A stretch of 64,000 nt of DNA, taken from Caldilineaceae bacterium (GTDB lineage Bacteria; Chloroflexota; Anaerolineae; Caldilineales; Caldilineaceae). Both the position numbers and the translations under genes were made by a program. Of this stretch, positions 17,958 through 26,914 are shown one piece after another (positions within the stretch are counted from its first letter, which is position 1; each line of letters starts with the position of its first letter). The stretch spans positions 1-64,000 of the forward strand of contig JAJDTL010000039.1 of NCBI GenBank assembly GCA_022827195.1, read 5' to 3'. The notes below the pieces were generated by a model. It had not been told where the DNA came from, ran no database searches, and worked only from the letters and a program-made list of their open reading frames with translations.

Positions 17958-19280
17958 ATGAAGACGTTGTTGAATGACCCGAAGCGACCCAGCCGCCGCG
18001 CATTCTTGAAAGGCATGTCGGTGGCGACCGGAGGCGCCCTCCTCGCCGCCTGCGCACCAGGCGGCGCTCCCGATGGCGGCTCAGACGGGGAGATGGCGGA
18101 CGACTCCGCAATGGAGGAGGCTGTAACCCTCAGATTCATGGCCTGGGGCGACATCTTTGGAGACGTGCTCGACCTCTACAATGCCTCCCACGAAACACAG
18201 GTGGAGATGGCCGTCAGCCCTTGGACAGGTTACGCAGAGAAGATGCTGACCCAGTTCGCGGGCGGGACCGCGCCCGAAGTCTTGTGGGTTCAGGCCCCTT
18301 TCTTCCCTATGCTTGTACAGCGCGAAATATTCGCCGAAGTTGATGGACTGATCGAAAGGGACGGCGTCGACGTCGACGGTTTGGTCGGCAGCCCTTGGGT
18401 CTGGGCCGGCTGGCAGGGCAATGCCTACGGCGTGCCCTCACATGGAGCCGTCCCTCGCGGCCTCGCCTACAACATTCGGCTCTTCGAGGAGAACGGTGTC
18501 GAGCTGCCCCGATACGACGACTGGACCATGGACGAGATGGACGCCGCTGCCAAGGCCATCGCTGACCCGCCCGACATTTGGGGCGCAGCAACCCCGCCAA
18601 ATATGGTCTACCTTGACCTCATCATGTCGAACGGCGGCTCTCTGTTCAACGAAGACGAGACCCTATGTCTCTTGAATTCCGATGAAGCGCGTGAAGCCTT
18701 CACCTACTCGGTCGACTGGCTTCTCGAATCCGGCGTCTCACCTTCGCCGGCGGAACGCCAGCTGCTCGGCGAGCGCATCTTCGCCAGCGACAAGATCGGG
18801 ATGGTCGCCGCCGTCCTCACCGACTGGGATTCGTGGGGCCCGAATACCCAGGACTATGCGATGGATGCCACCATGGCCCTCTGGCCCATCATGACCGGCG
18901 GCAAACGCATCAGCACCGGCCAGTCCCATCCCTTCTCGATTCCGGTCAACACACCTTACGTCGACGAGGCCTGGGACTTCATCTCCTTCTACGTCTGGGA
19001 TGAACAGGCAATTACGGCGATGATCAAGTTGATTCCAATCCCCTACAAGTTCGCCGAAAACGCGGCCAAATTCGTTACCGACCCCGTCCAGCTGGAGTTC
19101 ATGACCAAGCCGTTCACCTATGGCCACACCTTTGTGCCAGAACACTGGGGCTCAAAGCCGACCGAGGTGCAGCGCGCCTTCACCGAAGAACTCGAACTGA
19201 TGCTCTTAGGCGACCGCTCGATCGAAGAGGCGACCGACGGCATGGTCGCCAAGATCAACGCCATCCAGGCCGAAGAGTAA
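17958..19280 (+). CDS. Family 1 extracellular solute-binding lipoprotein (sugar type), Tat-exported
   Basis: Captures a carbohydrate outside the membrane for an ABC importer. 440 residues. A twin-arginine motif (SRRAFLKGMS) is followed by a hydrophobic stretch and the lipobox ALLAAC at about residue 34, so it is Tat-exported and lipid-anchored. The mature part has the usual family 1 order: VTLRFMAWGD, FAGGTAPEVLWVQ, VPSHGAVPRGLAYNIRLFEENG and the C-terminal AWDFISFYV. Matching MalF/MalG-type permeases are at 31809-33692, not adjacent. A strong terminator follows directly, so it is a single-gene unit here. Confidence 0.9.
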   Translation: MKTLLNDPKRPSRRAFLKGMSVATGGALLAACAPGGAPDGGSDGEMADDSAMEEAVTLRFMAWGDIFGDVLDLYNASHETQVEMAVSPWTGYAEKMLTQFAGGTAPEVLWVQAPFFPMLVQREIFAEVDGLIERDGVDVDGLVGSPWVWAGWQGNAYGVPSHGAVPRGLAYNIRLFEENGVELPRYDDWTMDEMDAAAKAIADPPDIWGAATPPNMVYLDLIMSNGGSLFNEDETLCLLNSDEAREAFTYSVDWLLESGVSPSPAERQLLGERIFASDKIGMVAAVLTDWDSWGPNTQDYAMDATMALWPIMTGGKRISTGQSHPFSIPVNTPYVDEAWDFISFYVWDEQAITAMIKLIPIPYKFAENAAKFVTDPVQLEFMTKPFTYGHTFVPEHWGSKPTEVQRAFTEELELMLLGDRSIEEATDGMVAKINAIQAEE

Positions 19281-19310
19281 GGTCCGCGCACCGAGTGTGA
19301 ATCCAACGCA

Positions 19311-19338
19311 GGGGGAGGCTCTCTGCCTCCCCCTTTTT
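19311..19338 (+). terminator. Intrinsic terminator after the binding protein gene
   Basis: A perfect 9-base-pair stem, GGGGGAGGC (19311-19319) with GCCTCCCCC (19325-19333), has a 5-base loop and is followed by five T. Confidence 0.92.
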
Positions 19339-19404
19339 CATAGTCAACAGTTCTCCTGACCCTCCCGCACGGGCAGGACCACGGTCATACCGAGGAGGCT
19401 TTCA

Positions 19405-19914
19405 ATGGGCCGCATAACGATGGACCACGTCGCCGTCATGGTCAGCGACCTTGACAGGTCCCTGAAGTTCTACCGCGACATCCTGGGCCTTGAGGTCGTG
19501 ACGCCCGAGGAACACGGCGGCGGGCCCGTCGACGAAATGACGGCCATGAAGGACACCCACGTGCGCGAATATCGCATGCGTACGCCCGGCGGCGTTAACG
19601 GCCATACGGCCAACCCCGGCTTCGGCTTCACCTTCGACCTGATCGAATGGGTCAGCCCCAAGAGCCCGACGGGCCGGCAGCCGATCCATCACGTCCCCAG
19701 CGCCCACTTCTGTTTCGGCGTCGAGGATGTGCCCGCCACCTACGAACGGCTCAAAGCAGCAGGCGTCGAAATCGTCTCGCCCCCGGTCCGCTTCTCCGGC
19801 GAGGGCGAATGGCACGTCCTCTTCTTCTACGATCCTGACGGCAATCTGCTCGAGCTCAACGAGATCGGCACCGGTGTACAGGAGCCGCACGACTACAGTT
19901 GGAGCACCGCCTGA
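19405..19914 (+). CDS. VOC family protein, first copy of a tandem pair
   Basis: 169 residues with two VOC modules: MDHVAVMVSDLDRSLKFYRDILGLEVV and AHFCFGVEDVPATYERLKAAGVEIV, ending DPDGNLLELNE. His8, Glu-rich and C-terminal Glu positions fit a metal-binding VOC enzyme such as a glyoxalase, epimerase or extradiol-type enzyme. The next gene, starting 634 bases further on, is a close paralogue: about 27 of 169 residues differ, and only 2 of the last 77. The two lie upstream of the UlaG-like and SDR genes. Substrate unknown. Confidence 0.87.
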   Translation: MGRITMDHVAVMVSDLDRSLKFYRDILGLEVVTPEEHGGGPVDEMTAMKDTHVREYRMRTPGGVNGHTANPGFGFTFDLIEWVSPKSPTGRQPIHHVPSAHFCFGVEDVPATYERLKAAGVEIVSPPVRFSGEGEWHVLFFYDPDGNLLELNEIGTGVQEPHDYSWSTA

Positions 19915-20038
19915 ACCGGCCGGCCGGAAAGTAATATGCCCGGCCGCGAGGGGCAGTCAGACTCGGTGTTAAAGAAACAAACAGTTTACATATTCGTTCT
20001 ATAGGGGGACGGCTGCGTTCCCCGAAAGGGAGAAAACA

Positions 20039-20548
20039 ATGGCCAAAATAACGATGGATCATGTCGCGGTCATGGTCAGCGACCTGGAAGCGTCGCTCAA
20101 ATTCTACCGCGACATCCTGGGGTTGGAGGTCGTATCGCCGGAGGAGCACAACGGTGGCCCGATTGATGAAATGACCAGAATCGACAACGTGCATATGCGC
20201 GAGTACCGGCTGCGCCCGCCCGGCGGCGTCAACGGCCACTCCCGCAGCACCGAACATGGTTTCACCTTCGACCTGATCGAGTGGATCAACCCGGAGAGCC
20301 CTACCGGACGTAGTCCGATCCACCACGTGCCGAGCGCACACTTCTGCTTCGGCGTCGAAGACGTGCCCGCAACCTACGAACGGCTCAAAGCCGCAGGTGT
20401 GGAAATCGTATCCCCGCCGGTCCGCTTCAGCGGCGAAGGCGAATGGCACGTCCTCTTCTTCTATGACCCGGACGGCAATCTGCTCGAACTCAACGAAGTC
20501 GGGACCGGCGTCCAGGAGCCGCACGACTACAGTTGGAGCACGGTCTGA
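20039..20548 (+). CDS. VOC family protein, second copy of a tandem pair
   Basis: 169 residues, paralogue of the gene just upstream, with the same module order and the same C-terminal half. Differences cluster at residues 45-75, in the loop between DEMT and the HGFTFDLIEW strand, which in VOC proteins lines the active site. The copies may therefore act on different substrates, which is inference. GGGAG stands close before the ATG. Confidence 0.87.
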   Translation: MAKITMDHVAVMVSDLEASLKFYRDILGLEVVSPEEHNGGPIDEMTRIDNVHMREYRLRPPGGVNGHSRSTEHGFTFDLIEWINPESPTGRSPIHHVPSAHFCFGVEDVPATYERLKAAGVEIVSPPVRFSGEGEWHVLFFYDPDGNLLELNEVGTGVQEPHDYSWSTV

Positions 20549-20645
20549 ACAGGCGCCATAGAGTTCAGGCCGTCGGAACCCGCCCGCGAGACCCCGCGCC
20601 CGCCTGCGCTGGCGCGGCCCGGCCCAATCAGCCAAAGGACTGCTT

Positions 20646-21443
20646 ATGCGAGACGTAGCATACTGGCCCAAGACCTTTCTGGACGAGATCGAGGGGAGAA
20701 CGATCGACGACGGCATCCTCTTCTGGGCGCTGGGCGGGCCGAGTTTCGCCTACCGCACACCCGAGACGATGATCTGGATCGATCCATACTCCTACGGCAC
20801 GCCCGACGATTCCGTGCCCGATGCCTACCGCGCGACCGCAATTCCAATCAAGCCGGACGAGGTCGGCCTCGCCGATATCATCATCTCAACCCACGATCAC
20901 GTCGACCACTGCCACGACGGCACCCTCGTTCCAATCGTCAACAACACCGACGCATTCTGCATTGCGCCGCAGTCCTCGGCCAAACTGATGCGCGAATTCG
21001 GCATTGCCGACGAGCGCATCCGCCAGGTCGCGCCGGGCGACACCATCGAATTCCGCGATGTCAAGATCCAGGTCTATCCCTCCTACGACCCCAACGAGCC
21101 GCACGCAGTGACCTTCGTCTTCACCTCAGGCGGGAGAAAGCTGTTCGTTTCGGGCGATACCTGGGACGGGCCGGCCATGGCCGAAATCGGGGCGACCCAC
21201 AACCTCGACCTCGCGCTGCTCGCCTTCGGCCGCACCTGGTATATGGAGGTGGAGGAGCTTCTCGAGGTAGCCGAAAAACTCGGCCCCAATACGCTCCTGC
21301 CCTTCCACTGGGAATTCTGGCGCAACCACACCGGCGACATCGGCAAGCTCTTCGAGCTCTATTACCGGCAGCAACGCGACTTCGATATTCGCGTCCTGCT
21401 GGTGGGTGACTCGATTCACCTGCCCGCTAAGAACGGAGCGTAG
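20646..21443 (+). CDS. Metallo-beta-lactamase-fold hydrolase (UlaG-like)
   Basis: 265 residues. The metal-binding motif STHDHVDHCHDG at about residue 82 and the later VSGDTWDGPAM and LLPFHWEFW segments match the beta-lactamase-fold metal-dependent hydrolases related to L-ascorbate-6-phosphate lactonase UlaG. It is cytoplasmic, with no signal peptide. It lies 42 bases before an SDR gene and follows two VOC genes, so a lactone or sugar-acid ester is a reasonable substrate class. A specific reaction cannot be assigned. Confidence 0.8.
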   Translation: MRDVAYWPKTFLDEIEGRTIDDGILFWALGGPSFAYRTPETMIWIDPYSYGTPDDSVPDAYRATAIPIKPDEVGLADIIISTHDHVDHCHDGTLVPIVNNTDAFCIAPQSSAKLMREFGIADERIRQVAPGDTIEFRDVKIQVYPSYDPNEPHAVTFVFTSGGRKLFVSGDTWDGPAMAEIGATHNLDLALLAFGRTWYMEVEELLEVAEKLGPNTLLPFHWEFWRNHTGDIGKLFELYYRQQRDFDIRVLLVGDSIHLPAKNGA

Positions 21444-21484
21444 CGCCGGCAGCGCGGCCGCTAAAGGTCGGAAAGGTCGAACCG

Positions 21485-22303
21485 ATGGGGAGACTGGAGA
21501 GCAAATCGGCAGTTGTCACCGGCGCCGGGCAGGGGCTTGGCCGCACGACCGCGCTGCTGTTCGCGGCCGAGGGCGCCAGAGTCGTCGTCGCCGACCTGAA
21601 CCGGGAGACCGCGCGCGACACGGTCGACGCCATCAGGGAAGCCGGCGGCGAGGCCATCGCCGTTGTCGCCGACCTCAGCCATCCCGCCGGCGCCCAGCAA
21701 ATGGCGGCCAAAACCCTGGCCGAATACGATCGTATCGACATTCTCGTCAACAACGCCGCCACCTTCGGCAGCGGCAAGAATATCGCCGACATCGAGGAGG
21801 AGGAGTGGGACCGGGTTATGCGGATCAACCTCAAGGGCCCCTTCCTCTGCACAAAATATGTAGTTCCCGCGATGCGCAGCCAGGGCGGCGGCAGCGTCGT
21901 CTTCGTCTCCTCAATGTCGGGCGTGGTGGCGAATGAGATGCAGGCCGACTACAATACCTCGAAACACGGCGTCATCGGCCTCGCCCGCTGCCTGGCCCAG
22001 GATTGCGGCGAAGACGGCATTCGCGCCAACGTCGTCTGTCCCACCGGCATGAACACGCCGATGATGGCGCGCACGCCGGCTGAAAACGTTGCGCCCTACG
22101 CCGCCATGACCATGTTCTCCCGCTTTGCCGAACCCGCCGAGGTGGCCAATGCCATCCTCTTCCTCGCCAGCGACGAGGCCTCTTATATCACGGCCGCCGT
22201 GCTGATGGTGGACGGCGGCGCCACCGCGATCCAACCTTCCGCCCGGCAGCTGCGCGAAGGCGCGGCCAGATACCTGAGCAGGGGCGGAGACAACTTTGAC
22301 TGA
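21485..22303 (+). CDS. Short-chain dehydrogenase/reductase (SDR)
   Basis: 272 residues, classical SDR. NAD(P)-binding TGAGQGLG, the structural NNAAT, the catalytic Ser in VFVSSMSG and the Tyr-x3-Lys motif YNTSK are all present, with the FLASDEASYITAAVLMVDGG end. Asp in VVVADLNRE after beta-2 favours NAD over NADP. It is downstream of the UlaG-like gene and upstream of the ribose-type binding proteins. Substrate unknown. Confidence 0.88.
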   Translation: MGRLESKSAVVTGAGQGLGRTTALLFAAEGARVVVADLNRETARDTVDAIREAGGEAIAVVADLSHPAGAQQMAAKTLAEYDRIDILVNNAATFGSGKNIADIEEEEWDRVMRINLKGPFLCTKYVVPAMRSQGGGSVVFVSSMSGVVANEMQADYNTSKHGVIGLARCLAQDCGEDGIRANVVCPTGMNTPMMARTPAENVAPYAAMTMFSRFAEPAEVANAILFLASDEASYITAAVLMVDGGATAIQPSARQLREGAARYLSRGGDNFD

Positions 22304-22316
22304 TACGATAGAGACT

Positions 22317-22375
22317 GGAGGTGTCTGACGGACCGGCAAGAGTGAGTCGCTCTTTGAAAACCAAAGGAGAGGACC
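22317..22375 (+). repeat. Duplicated leader, copy 1
   Basis: These 59 bases before the first ribose-type binding protein are almost identical to 23686-23745 before its paralogue, with only a few substitutions and a single-base length difference. The leader contains a GAGTGAGTCGCTCTTT hairpin-like element and an AAAGGAGAGGA ribosome site. The duplication thus included the leader and not only the coding part. Confidence 0.8.
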
Positions 22376-23506
22376 ATGCGACACGACCATCTGTTGCGGA
22401 CCGATGCCAACACGCGCTCCTGCCGGGCATTGCCGGCAAGAGCCCTTATGGCGATGCTCCTGGTGCTGGCCCTTTCGCTGGCCGGCTGTGTGATGCCCGC
22501 ACCGCCCGCTGAACCGACCGCCGCAGAGTCGGAGACGCTCGCTGACAAACTGGTCGGGCTCTCCAGCCCCATCCAGATCGAGATCCTGGTCGAGTTCTAT
22601 GCCGATATGCAGCGCGAAGCCGAGAAGCCGGAAAACGGTATCGACCTCGTGATCGTAGACGCCGACGCCGATGCGGTCAAGCAGTTCTCCGACATCGAGG
22701 CGTTCATGGCACAAGGCTACGACGGCATCTTCTTCCTGCTACTGACACCGGAAGGTATGGACGACCTTGTGGCGCGCGCCGTCGAACAGGGCATCTGCAT
22801 GTTCAACCACAGCGCATCGCCGATCACCGGCAGCACGCAGAACGTGGTCTTGGACCAGCACTTCAGCGGTTACCAGGTCGGAAAGTTTGCCGCCGAGTGG
22901 ATTGGCAGGAACTACGGCGACGCCGAAGAAGTCCTGGTCGGTATCATGGGCAATCGCGCCGACCCCTTGCTTTCCGAACGCACACAGGGCCTGATCGACG
23001 GCGTGACGGAAAACGCCGCCAATGCCGCGATCGCCGGCGAGGTCGAAGCCGTAACCATGGACTCGGGCGCAGAGGGCGCGGCAAACTTGCTGCAGGCCCA
23101 CCCCGATATCAAAGTCCTGCTGTCATTCAACGACGATGCCGGATTTGGCGCCTACACCGGCGCACGTGAAGTGGGCAAGGAGGACCCCAACGAGTTCTTT
23201 GTCGGTAGCGCCGACGGCACCAATCTTGTTCTCGACGAAATCGCCAAGGGCGGTATCTACCAGGCCACCTGGTCCTACCTCTTCCCCTACAGCTCGACCC
23301 AGTGGATGCGCGATATGCAGCGCTGCCTGCGCGGCGAAGATGTGCCGCCGACCCGCCTGCAGAAGGGGCTGCTGGTCACCGCCGATAACCTGGAAGAGGT
23401 CCAGAAGATCGCCGCCGGGCCGCAGGACCCCGACTACCAATACCTTTACGACGACCCGGACGTGATGGAGTACAGCGACGAACCGCTGATGACGCCCACA
23501 CAGTGA
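22376..23506 (+). CDS. Ribose-type sugar-binding lipoprotein, first copy
   Basis: Type 1 periplasmic binding protein fold (Peripla_BP_4), 376 residues. A basic N-terminus and hydrophobic stretch lead to the lipobox SLAGC at about residue 38. The mature part shows alternating strands typical of RbsB-like proteins (QGYDGIFFLLLTPEGMDDLVARAVEQGI, NHSASPITG, LLQAHPDIKVLLSFNDD, FVGSADGT). It probably works with the ATPase at 25071 and the permease at 25841. The paralogue at 23746 is about 86 percent identical in the mature part by eye. Confidence 0.9.
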   Translation: MRHDHLLRTDANTRSCRALPARALMAMLLVLALSLAGCVMPAPPAEPTAAESETLADKLVGLSSPIQIEILVEFYADMQREAEKPENGIDLVIVDADADAVKQFSDIEAFMAQGYDGIFFLLLTPEGMDDLVARAVEQGICMFNHSASPITGSTQNVVLDQHFSGYQVGKFAAEWIGRNYGDAEEVLVGIMGNRADPLLSERTQGLIDGVTENAANAAIAGEVEAVTMDSGAEGAANLLQAHPDIKVLLSFNDDAGFGAYTGAREVGKEDPNEFFVGSADGTNLVLDEIAKGGIYQATWSYLFPYSSTQWMRDMQRCLRGEDVPPTRLQKGLLVTADNLEEVQKIAAGPQDPDYQYLYDDPDVMEYSDEPLMTPTQ

Positions 23507-23685
23507 CGCCCACACAGTGAGGCGTTGACCTGCCGCACCGTTCCTCGCCGCCTCGTATCACCGGCGCCGCAATGGCGGCCGACACCGGCGCAAACGGGAT
23601 TAGTCGGCCGCACGGCAACTGAGCGCAGACGCGGACGGGGAACTGGGCGGGAGCAGTGGCAGCGATGACCAGAACGCAAACCATC

Positions 23686-23745
23686 GGAGGTGTCTGACGA
23701 ATCGGCAAGAATGAGTCGCTCTTTGAAATCCCAAAGGAGAGGATC
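23686..23745 (+). repeat. Duplicated leader, copy 2
   Basis: Near-identical to 22317-22375, including the hairpin-like GAATGAGTCGCTCTTT segment and the AAAGGAGAGGA ribosome site. The offset between copies is about 1,370 bases, the length of the duplicated unit. Confidence 0.8.
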
Positions 23746-24876
23746 ATGCGACACAACCCTTTGCTGCAAGCAGGTGCGAACACGCGCGCCTGCCGGGCAT
23801 TGCGCCGGAGTTTCTTCCCGGCGGTATCCCTGATTCTGGCCCTGGCACTGGCAGCCTGTGTCATGCCCGCACCGCCCGCAGAGCCGGCCGCCGAAGAGAT
23901 GACGACGCTCGCGGACAAAAAGGTGGGGCTCTCAAGCCCGATCCAGGTTGAGATTTTGGTCGAGTTCTACGCCGACATGCAGCGCGAGGCCGAGAAGCCG
24001 GAAAACGACATCGACCTCGTGATCGTCGATGCCAACGCCGACGCGGTCAAACAGTTCGGCGACATCGAGGCCTTCATCGCCCAGGGCTATGACGGTATCT
24101 TCTTCCTGGTGCTTACGCCGGAAGGCATGGACGATCTCGTCGCCCGTGGGATCGAGCAGGGCATCTGCATGTTCAACCACAGCGCCTCGCCCATCACCGG
24201 CGCCACGCAGAACGTGGGTCTGGACCAGCACTTCAGCGGCTACCACGTCGGCAAATTTGCCGCCGAGTGGATCGCGAAAAACTACGGCGACGCTGAGGAG
24301 GTGCAGGTCGGGATTCTGGGCAATCGAGCCGATCCGCTGCTGCAGGAACGCACGCAGGGTCTGATCGACGGCGTCCTGGAAAATGCCGACAACGCCGTCA
24401 TCGCCGGGCAGGTAGAGGCCAACACGATAGAGCTGGGCTCGGCCGGCGCGGCCAACCTGTTGCAGGCGCACCCCGACATCAAGGTCCTGCTCGGCTTTGG
24501 CGATGATCCCGGATTTGGCGCCTACACCGCGGCGCAGGAAGCGGGCAAGGACGATCCCAATGAGTTCTTTGTCGGCAGCGCCGACGGCACCAACCTGGTG
24601 CTCGACGAGATCGCCAAGGGCGGTATCTACCAGGCCACCTGGTCCTACCTCTTCCCCTACAGCTCGACCCAGTGGATGCGAGATATGCAGCGCTGCCTGC
24701 GCGGCGAAGAGGTGCCGCCGACGCGCGTGCAGAGGGGTCTGCTGGTGACGGCTGAAAACCTGGAAGAGGTACAGAAGATAGTCGCCGGACCGCAGGATCC
24801 CGACTTTCAGTATCTCTACGACGATCCCAACGTGATGCGGTACAGCGACGAAGCGCAGATGACGCCGGAGCAGTAG
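23746..24876 (+). CDS. Ribose-type sugar-binding lipoprotein, second copy
   Basis: 376 residues, same length and architecture as the gene upstream, with a lipobox at ALAAC. A 50-residue block in the C-terminal lobe (from DPNEFFVG to CLRGE) is identical between copies, while differences fall in NHSASPITG(A/S)T and the region around residues 195-240. Altered ligand preference or simple dosage are both possible. It is followed by the ATPase and permease of the same importer. Confidence 0.9.
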   Translation: MRHNPLLQAGANTRACRALRRSFFPAVSLILALALAACVMPAPPAEPAAEEMTTLADKKVGLSSPIQVEILVEFYADMQREAEKPENDIDLVIVDANADAVKQFGDIEAFIAQGYDGIFFLVLTPEGMDDLVARGIEQGICMFNHSASPITGATQNVGLDQHFSGYHVGKFAAEWIAKNYGDAEEVQVGILGNRADPLLQERTQGLIDGVLENADNAVIAGQVEANTIELGSAGAANLLQAHPDIKVLLGFGDDPGFGAYTAAQEAGKDDPNEFFVGSADGTNLVLDEIAKGGIYQATWSYLFPYSSTQWMRDMQRCLRGEEVPPTRVQRGLLVTAENLEEVQKIVAGPQDPDFQYLYDDPNVMRYSDEAQMTPEQ

Positions 24877-25070
24877 GGCGAAGTTCGGCAGGGTCTCCTT
24901 ACACCTCTGGCCATCCGTGTACGGAGAGGCCCAACAGTTCATTCTCTGGTTGCGCCGGCCCTGCGAACCTATCTCGTGGGGCTGGCGCGCCAGCCCGTTC
25001 AGCTGCGAATTCTCCTTGCTGCGCCTGTTCGCCGGATTTCACCGGTTGCGTTCGACTTCGGGAGCGGTCC

Positions 25071-25829
25071 ATGACCGAAAACACAGCGCTCGTCCATTGT
25101 GTCGGTATCACCAAGTACTTCGGCGGCGTGCAGGCGCTCGACAGTTTTTCGATCGATCTGCATCCCGGCGAAATCGTGGCCCTTGTCGGCGACAATGGCG
25201 CCGGCAAGAGCACATTCGTCAAGATCCTGAGCGGCATCTATCCGCCCGATGACGGCGAAATCTGGATCGGTGACGCGAAGGTCGAGAACCTCAATCCCGG
25301 CCGCGCCCGCGCCCTGGGTATCGAGACCGTCTACCAACATCTCTCGCTTGCCGACAATCTCGGCGCCGCAGCAAACGTCATGCTCGGCCAGGAACCGCTG
25401 CGCTTCCGCATCGGGCCGCTGCGCGTGATCGACGAGAAACAGGCGCTTGCCGAGGCGCAGCGCCGCATCGGCGAGGTGGGCGCCTCACTCGACGACTACG
25501 CCATCCCCGTCCGCAGTCTCTCCGGCGGCCAGCGTCAGGCCGTCGCCATCGCCCGCGCCCTGGTCAAGGCAAACCGCCTGATTATGTTCGACGAGCCAAC
25601 CGCCGCGCTCGGCGTGCGCCAGACAAAGGCCGCGCTCGACCTGATCCAGCGCGTCGCCGGCCAGGGTGTTGCCGTCATCATCATCAGCCACAATCTCGAC
25701 GATGTGTTCGCCGTCGCCGACCGCGTCGTCGCCTTGCGGCAGGGACAGACCACACTCGACAGCCCGCTGGCCGGCACCGACCGCGAGGAAATCGTTGCCT
25801 GCATGATGGGCCTGTCGTTTCAGAGGTGA
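25071..25829 (+). CDS. Sugar ABC transporter ATPase with a single nucleotide-binding domain
   Basis: Energises sugar uptake from the cytoplasmic side. 252 residues with one complete ATPase domain: Walker A GDNGAGKST (about 40), Q-loop TVYQHLSL, signature LSGGQRQAVAIARAL, Walker B LIMFDEPT and the His switch IIISHNLDD. RbsA-type ATPases usually have two fused domains; this one is the single-domain FrcA-like kind. It overlaps nothing, and the permease starts 11 bases after its stop, so the two are one operon. Confidence 0.93.
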   Translation: MTENTALVHCVGITKYFGGVQALDSFSIDLHPGEIVALVGDNGAGKSTFVKILSGIYPPDDGEIWIGDAKVENLNPGRARALGIETVYQHLSLADNLGAAANVMLGQEPLRFRIGPLRVIDEKQALAEAQRRIGEVGASLDDYAIPVRSLSGGQRQAVAIARALVKANRLIMFDEPTAALGVRQTKAALDLIQRVAGQGVAVIIISHNLDDVFAVADRVVALRQGQTTLDSPLAGTDREEIVACMMGLSFQR

Positions 25830-25840
25830 AATAGGCAGCT

Positions 25841-26878
25841 ATGGCTGATTCGATCCCGAAAGCGCGCCTGACCAACCACTTCCAGGGCAGCGGCCGCAAC
25901 ATCGGGCTGGCCCTGGCCCTGCTGCTCGCGCTGCTCATCCTCGCCATCTTCAGCCCCAGGTACTTCAGCTTCGCCAACTTTGTCGTCGTCGCCCTCCAGA
26001 TGTCCTTCATCGGCATCCTCGCTCTGGGCACCGCGATGCTGATCATCAGCGGCAACGTCGACCTCTCGATCGGCGCCATGTACGGTCTGACCGCGGTCGT
26101 CGCGGCAATGCTGGCCAAAATTGTGCCCTCGCCGCTGGCACTGCTGGCCGGCATCCTCTTTGCCGGCGCACTCGGCATGCTCAACGGCGCCATGGTCTGG
26201 CGCGTGAAACTTTCGCCCATCATCATCACGCTGGGCAGCCTGACCGCACTGCGCGGGGTCATCCTCTTGACGACCAACGGCGCAGCTGTGCGCGGCGTGC
26301 CCGACCCGTTCACAATTCTGGGGCAGGCCCGTCCCTTCGACGTCCCGATGCCGGTCTGGCTGCTCTTCGGCCTCGCCCTCATCATCCATTTCGTCCTTTC
26401 CAAAACGACTTTCGGCCGCTATTTCTACGCCATCGGCGGCAATCGTGAGGCAAGCGAGGCCGCCGGCATCCGCGTCCGCAATCTCGTGCTGGGCGCCTTT
26501 GCCATCAACGGCCTCATCGTCGGCCTGTCCGCGGTCCTCGCCGCCAGCCGCTACGGGACCGCGTCGCCCAGCTTCGGGGTCGGCTTTGAATTCGACGTCA
26601 TTACAGCCGTTATCCTGGGCGGCGTCCGCTTTACCGGCGGCGAAGGCAACATTCTCGGCGTCATGCTCGCCGTCGCACTCCTCGGCGTCATCAACAGCGG
26701 ACTGGTTTCGCTGGGGGTCAATCCCTTCTGGACCGAGGTCGTCAAGGGCGTCGCCCTCATCGTCGCCGTCGGGCTGGACCAGATCACGCACGAACAGCGC
26801 CAGCGCCGCCGTACACAGCTGGCGATGCAGGAACGCAGCCGCAGCGAACCCGGCACACCCGCCGGCAGCCATATCTGA
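25841..26878 (+). CDS. Ribose-type sugar ABC transporter permease
   Basis: Inner-membrane permease of the BPD_transp_2 (RbsC) family, 345 residues with about eight to ten hydrophobic segments. Landmarks are ISGNVDLSIGAMYGLTAVV in the first third, FGRYFYAIGGNREASEAAGI and the ATPase-contact region further on, and AVILGGVRFTGGEGNILGV. A polar tail of about 25 residues is probably cytoplasmic. With the ATPase upstream and the two binding proteins before it, this completes one importer. Confidence 0.93.
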   Translation: MADSIPKARLTNHFQGSGRNIGLALALLLALLILAIFSPRYFSFANFVVVALQMSFIGILALGTAMLIISGNVDLSIGAMYGLTAVVAAMLAKIVPSPLALLAGILFAGALGMLNGAMVWRVKLSPIIITLGSLTALRGVILLTTNGAAVRGVPDPFTILGQARPFDVPMPVWLLFGLALIIHFVLSKTTFGRYFYAIGGNREASEAAGIRVRNLVLGAFAINGLIVGLSAVLAASRYGTASPSFGVGFEFDVITAVILGGVRFTGGEGNILGVMLAVALLGVINSGLVSLGVNPFWTEVVKGVALIVAVGLDQITHEQRQRRRTQLAMQERSRSEPGTPAGSHI

Positions 26879-26914
26879 TCAACCATCATCATTCGCAGTA
26901 GGGAGACTACCAAC

